Below the pieces are notes generated by a model that was given only the letters and a program-made list of their open reading frames with translations, was not told the origin of the DNA and searched no databases. Of a stretch of 64,000 bases of DNA, positions 61,471-64,000 are shown one piece after another. Position 1 is the first letter of the stretch; each line of letters opens with the position of its first letter. Both the position numbers and the translations under genes were made by a program. Where the stretch lies: the NCBI GenBank assembly GCA_012932295.1, contig JAAONU010000001.1:46101134-46165133 (forward strand), in the 5' to 3' direction. The stretch is from Cyclina sinensis. Lineage: Eukaryota; Mollusca; Bivalvia; Venerida; Veneridae.

Positions 61471-61560
61471 CAGTTCATCATGTGTACTGTGCGTGAAGTA
61501 ATACGATGGCATGCTTTTGATAAACTAAAAAAAATAGTTTAAATGCTTCTTTTCATCGAA
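61471..61560 (-). other. candidate 5' non-coding exon of the upstream SLC22 gene
   Basis: On the - strand, ATGATGAACTG|gtaagt at 61471 is a strong donor about 1.3 kb before the acceptor gtttag|A that directly precedes the ATG at 60151. Joining them would read ATG ATG AAC TGA ATG GCA, so the junction would create a three-codon upstream frame that stops right before the main start. The upstream limit is unknown. This is inference from splice strength only. Confidence 0.35.
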
Positions 61561-63542
61561 TTCGTTTTGTATGAAGAAAATGTTTTCACAGGGTTCGAAG
61601 ACTAAAATTATTGCGAAAAAGGGCAAGTAGTAGTTTGTTTTTTTAAACAAAATATTTATCAATGACTAAATTGTTTATTTTAAAGTAGCTATTGACCATG
61701 TGCTTTATTTTTAAGGGAACGTTTATTCAGTTAGTTGCAAACCATAGGAAATTCTCCAAGATTTCAGGAATACGTGGAATACTTTCTGAACAAAAAGGAA
61801 AGCAAAGATGGTGTTTGTGAGGATTACAAAAGAATGTGGACACGGACAGGAATTCTTTAATTTGAGAAAGTGATTTTTGGAGCATAATACATTTTTATAA
61901 ATGCGCAATATATTCTGAAGAAGGCAACATTCGTGTGTGATTTTAAATGTATCGATACTAACAGTGAAACTGTGAATTCATGCTGAAAGCCATTAAAATG
62001 AAAACCAGTTTGAAGGTAATCAAGGTATTGATGTTTGCATTTTTACTTAAAGAGAATGCATTTGTCACTGGTCGTCGAATGTTGGGTCCTTTGTTGAAAA
62101 ATGTAAACATTAAAATAATATATTTTTATTCGATTTCATTATGATTGACTTTTGTGTTTATTCCTGTTAATTAAAACAGTTATTTCTACTATTCTGTATC
62201 AACAAATTTTAAAATCCTGTCAAGAAATTTCCTTTTTCACTTTCTGATAATAATAATTTAAACTCAAAATACTTAATACTTATTCCGAACGCATTTTTTT
62301 CCAATAAAGTGCATCATATAGAAGTATATTTTTTTATTAAAAATGTCTTATATTACACAAACAAGTGTATGAAAACTGTAAAAAATAAAAGCATACCTCG
62401 CTGTACAACAAAATACAATACACTTGTAAAACTGTACTTACCTTTAGTAATGCAATTAATCCTTCCCGCTCCGAGTGTCACGTTAATTTGACGTCAGTGT
62501 ACAGGTATGGCTGAATTTACTGTGACAATTGAAATAGCATCATCTTAATTGCATTTTAATTCATTGTTTTCGTAATTGCTCATGTTTATTTATTGTTTAA
62601 TTAAAATTTTGAATTTTTTCAACGCTCCTAAAGAAAAAAGAGAAACTATATGACATAGTTTTCGGAAAGAGGTAAACATTATCATTTTCATCACGTTTTC
62701 TTTCCTGAATGACGTAAATAATAATTAAAAAAAGTGTATCCATCCCCGCTGTGTAATGAAGTAAAAAATATATTTAACATTTTGTTCTTTCTGTATGAAA
62801 ATACTCATGATACCTGGGACCTTAATTGGGACCTTAGTTTGATTTCATATCCAAAAGAAAATTAGTAATGCAAATGGAGAAGCGGAGGATAAAAAATGTG
62901 GCCCCAAAATTTCAAGTCAAGTGTGTTACCACTGGAACACTGATTTTCCTGCCATGGAAATGCTAAATGTATAACAGTTTTTTATACCTTTGCAGTGAGA
63001 GGGTGCGTTTTACACCTCTTCTTGTAAACGTTATTTGCCATTTTTACAGAAAGAACAGTTTAACATTTTAAACATATGTTTTGCTATTTTGATTATAAGG
63101 CTTAAATTGAAATCATTAACTGTCTGTTAAAGTGAGTAAGTTTTTATGACGTGTACATAAGTATGAAATGGTAAATTTCTGTCGCAAATTTGGATGATAT
63201 ATTGTGAAGAATACTGCATAATTTATGAAAGGTTATATATTTATAGTATAGTTTAAACATATTTCATTGCATGTAATTTGCACATATATTTTATATTATT
63301 CCAATTTGTTAAGCAAACGGGTTGGACCACAAATTCTACAAACACTATAAGACGGTCCATGTCTGATATTATATATTTACATTTTGTGACACACAATATA
63401 TTTTTGCAAATATTTCCGTATTTTTAAACTGAATTTCTTACTTTTTGACATATGAAACACCGTAAACTGTAATATATTGTTTTGAGAAAAAATTAGTACT
63501 GTATTCAACTACATAGATTGTAAACAAGATACAAATAAAGCT

Positions 63543-63575
<33 letters not shown>

Positions 63576-64000
63576 CTGTCCCAGACAAAAATTAAATGAG
63601 TTTATTTTAGTTTATCGCGCATGACAAGACACCCTAAAAATACGAAAATCTATTAGAAGCGACTAGTGTCACGGATATATTCAATTACAATTAAAAAAAC
63701 TGTCTACTCGTCACTTAAATGATCTTTGCCAAGCAGTAAATATTGTGCAGATAACGGATATATTTACGAGCCTTATTAAAAGGTTTGCCTCGTTGACTTA
63801 AAAATAAAGGACATTGAAAAAAAAGAGAAATGTTCTACATCTCCTGTTTCACACCAACATATACAAGAGCCAACATTTTTTAAATGATAACTATATTGAA
63901 CAAATCTGAGGCAGCTGCGTGCATTTCTTAGTTTAGTGTTCCAGAAATAACATATTTTGATTTTGGGCATTAGCATTAGATATAAAGAAAATTGCTTTAG
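61561..64000. other. non-coding stretch
   Basis: No supported gene. A perfect CRE palindrome TGACGTCA lies at 62489-62496. A compound (CT)n(CA)n microsatellite lies at 63541-63576. Confidence 0.45.
63541..63576. repeat. (CT)n(CA)n compound microsatellite
   Basis: 16 bases of CT, then about 20 of AC/CA. Confidence 0.9.

Overview
The window looks like nuclear DNA of a bivalve mollusc, probably a clam. It is AT-rich, its genes are split by GT-AG introns, and it is crowded with bivalve-style dispersed repeats: elements bounded by TATGCCCGAAGG / CCTTCGGGCATA, tRNA-derived SINEs, short foldback elements, minisatellites and microsatellites. The organism call rests on repeat style and gene content, not on a database match. 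Exons were assembled by eye from splice sites, intron phase and homology between copies.

Layout. From 1 to 12 kb there is no protein gene I can support. This part holds an 11-bp satellite (2.5-3.8 kb), a SINE, and two large repeat blocks (7.6-10.4 kb). At 12.9-14.8 kb on the + strand lies a compact three-exon gene for a 79-residue secreted precursor with a KR cleavage site and a small two-cysteine peptide. From 15 to 30 kb there are mostly repeats: a 20/21-bp minisatellite, a 29-bp tandem array, foldback and SINE copies, and a Harbinger-like relic.

From 40.2 down to 30.4 kb on the - strand lies a nine-exon gene for a secreted cysteine-rich protein. It has a signal peptide, two copies of a four-exon module, and a hydrophobic C-terminal tail. 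Its last exon carries an in-frame TGA where the sister module has a cysteine. A broken Tc1 element and a TATGCCC-type repeat sit in its introns.

From 60.2 down to 42.9 kb on the - strand are two complete SLC22-type (organic ion transporter, MFS) genes, head to tail. Each has eight coding exons with identical phases, and exons 2-7 have identical lengths, so they are clearly a tandem duplication. The upstream copy (561 aa) keeps a long C-terminal tail ending in a PDZ-ligand-like TKM. The downstream copy (507 aa) lacks it. Both carry Arg in the TM11 motif position where cation transporters have Asp, which suggests anion or zwitterion substrates. The intron between exons 5 and 6 of the longer gene holds a 377-bp foldback element with three copies of a perfect 16-bp palindrome.

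The genes do not form an evident pathway together. The points most worth a second look are the peptide precursor, the two-module cysteine-rich protein with its TGA, the foldback element with repeated palindromes, and repeats that carry near-ideal nuclear-receptor response elements.
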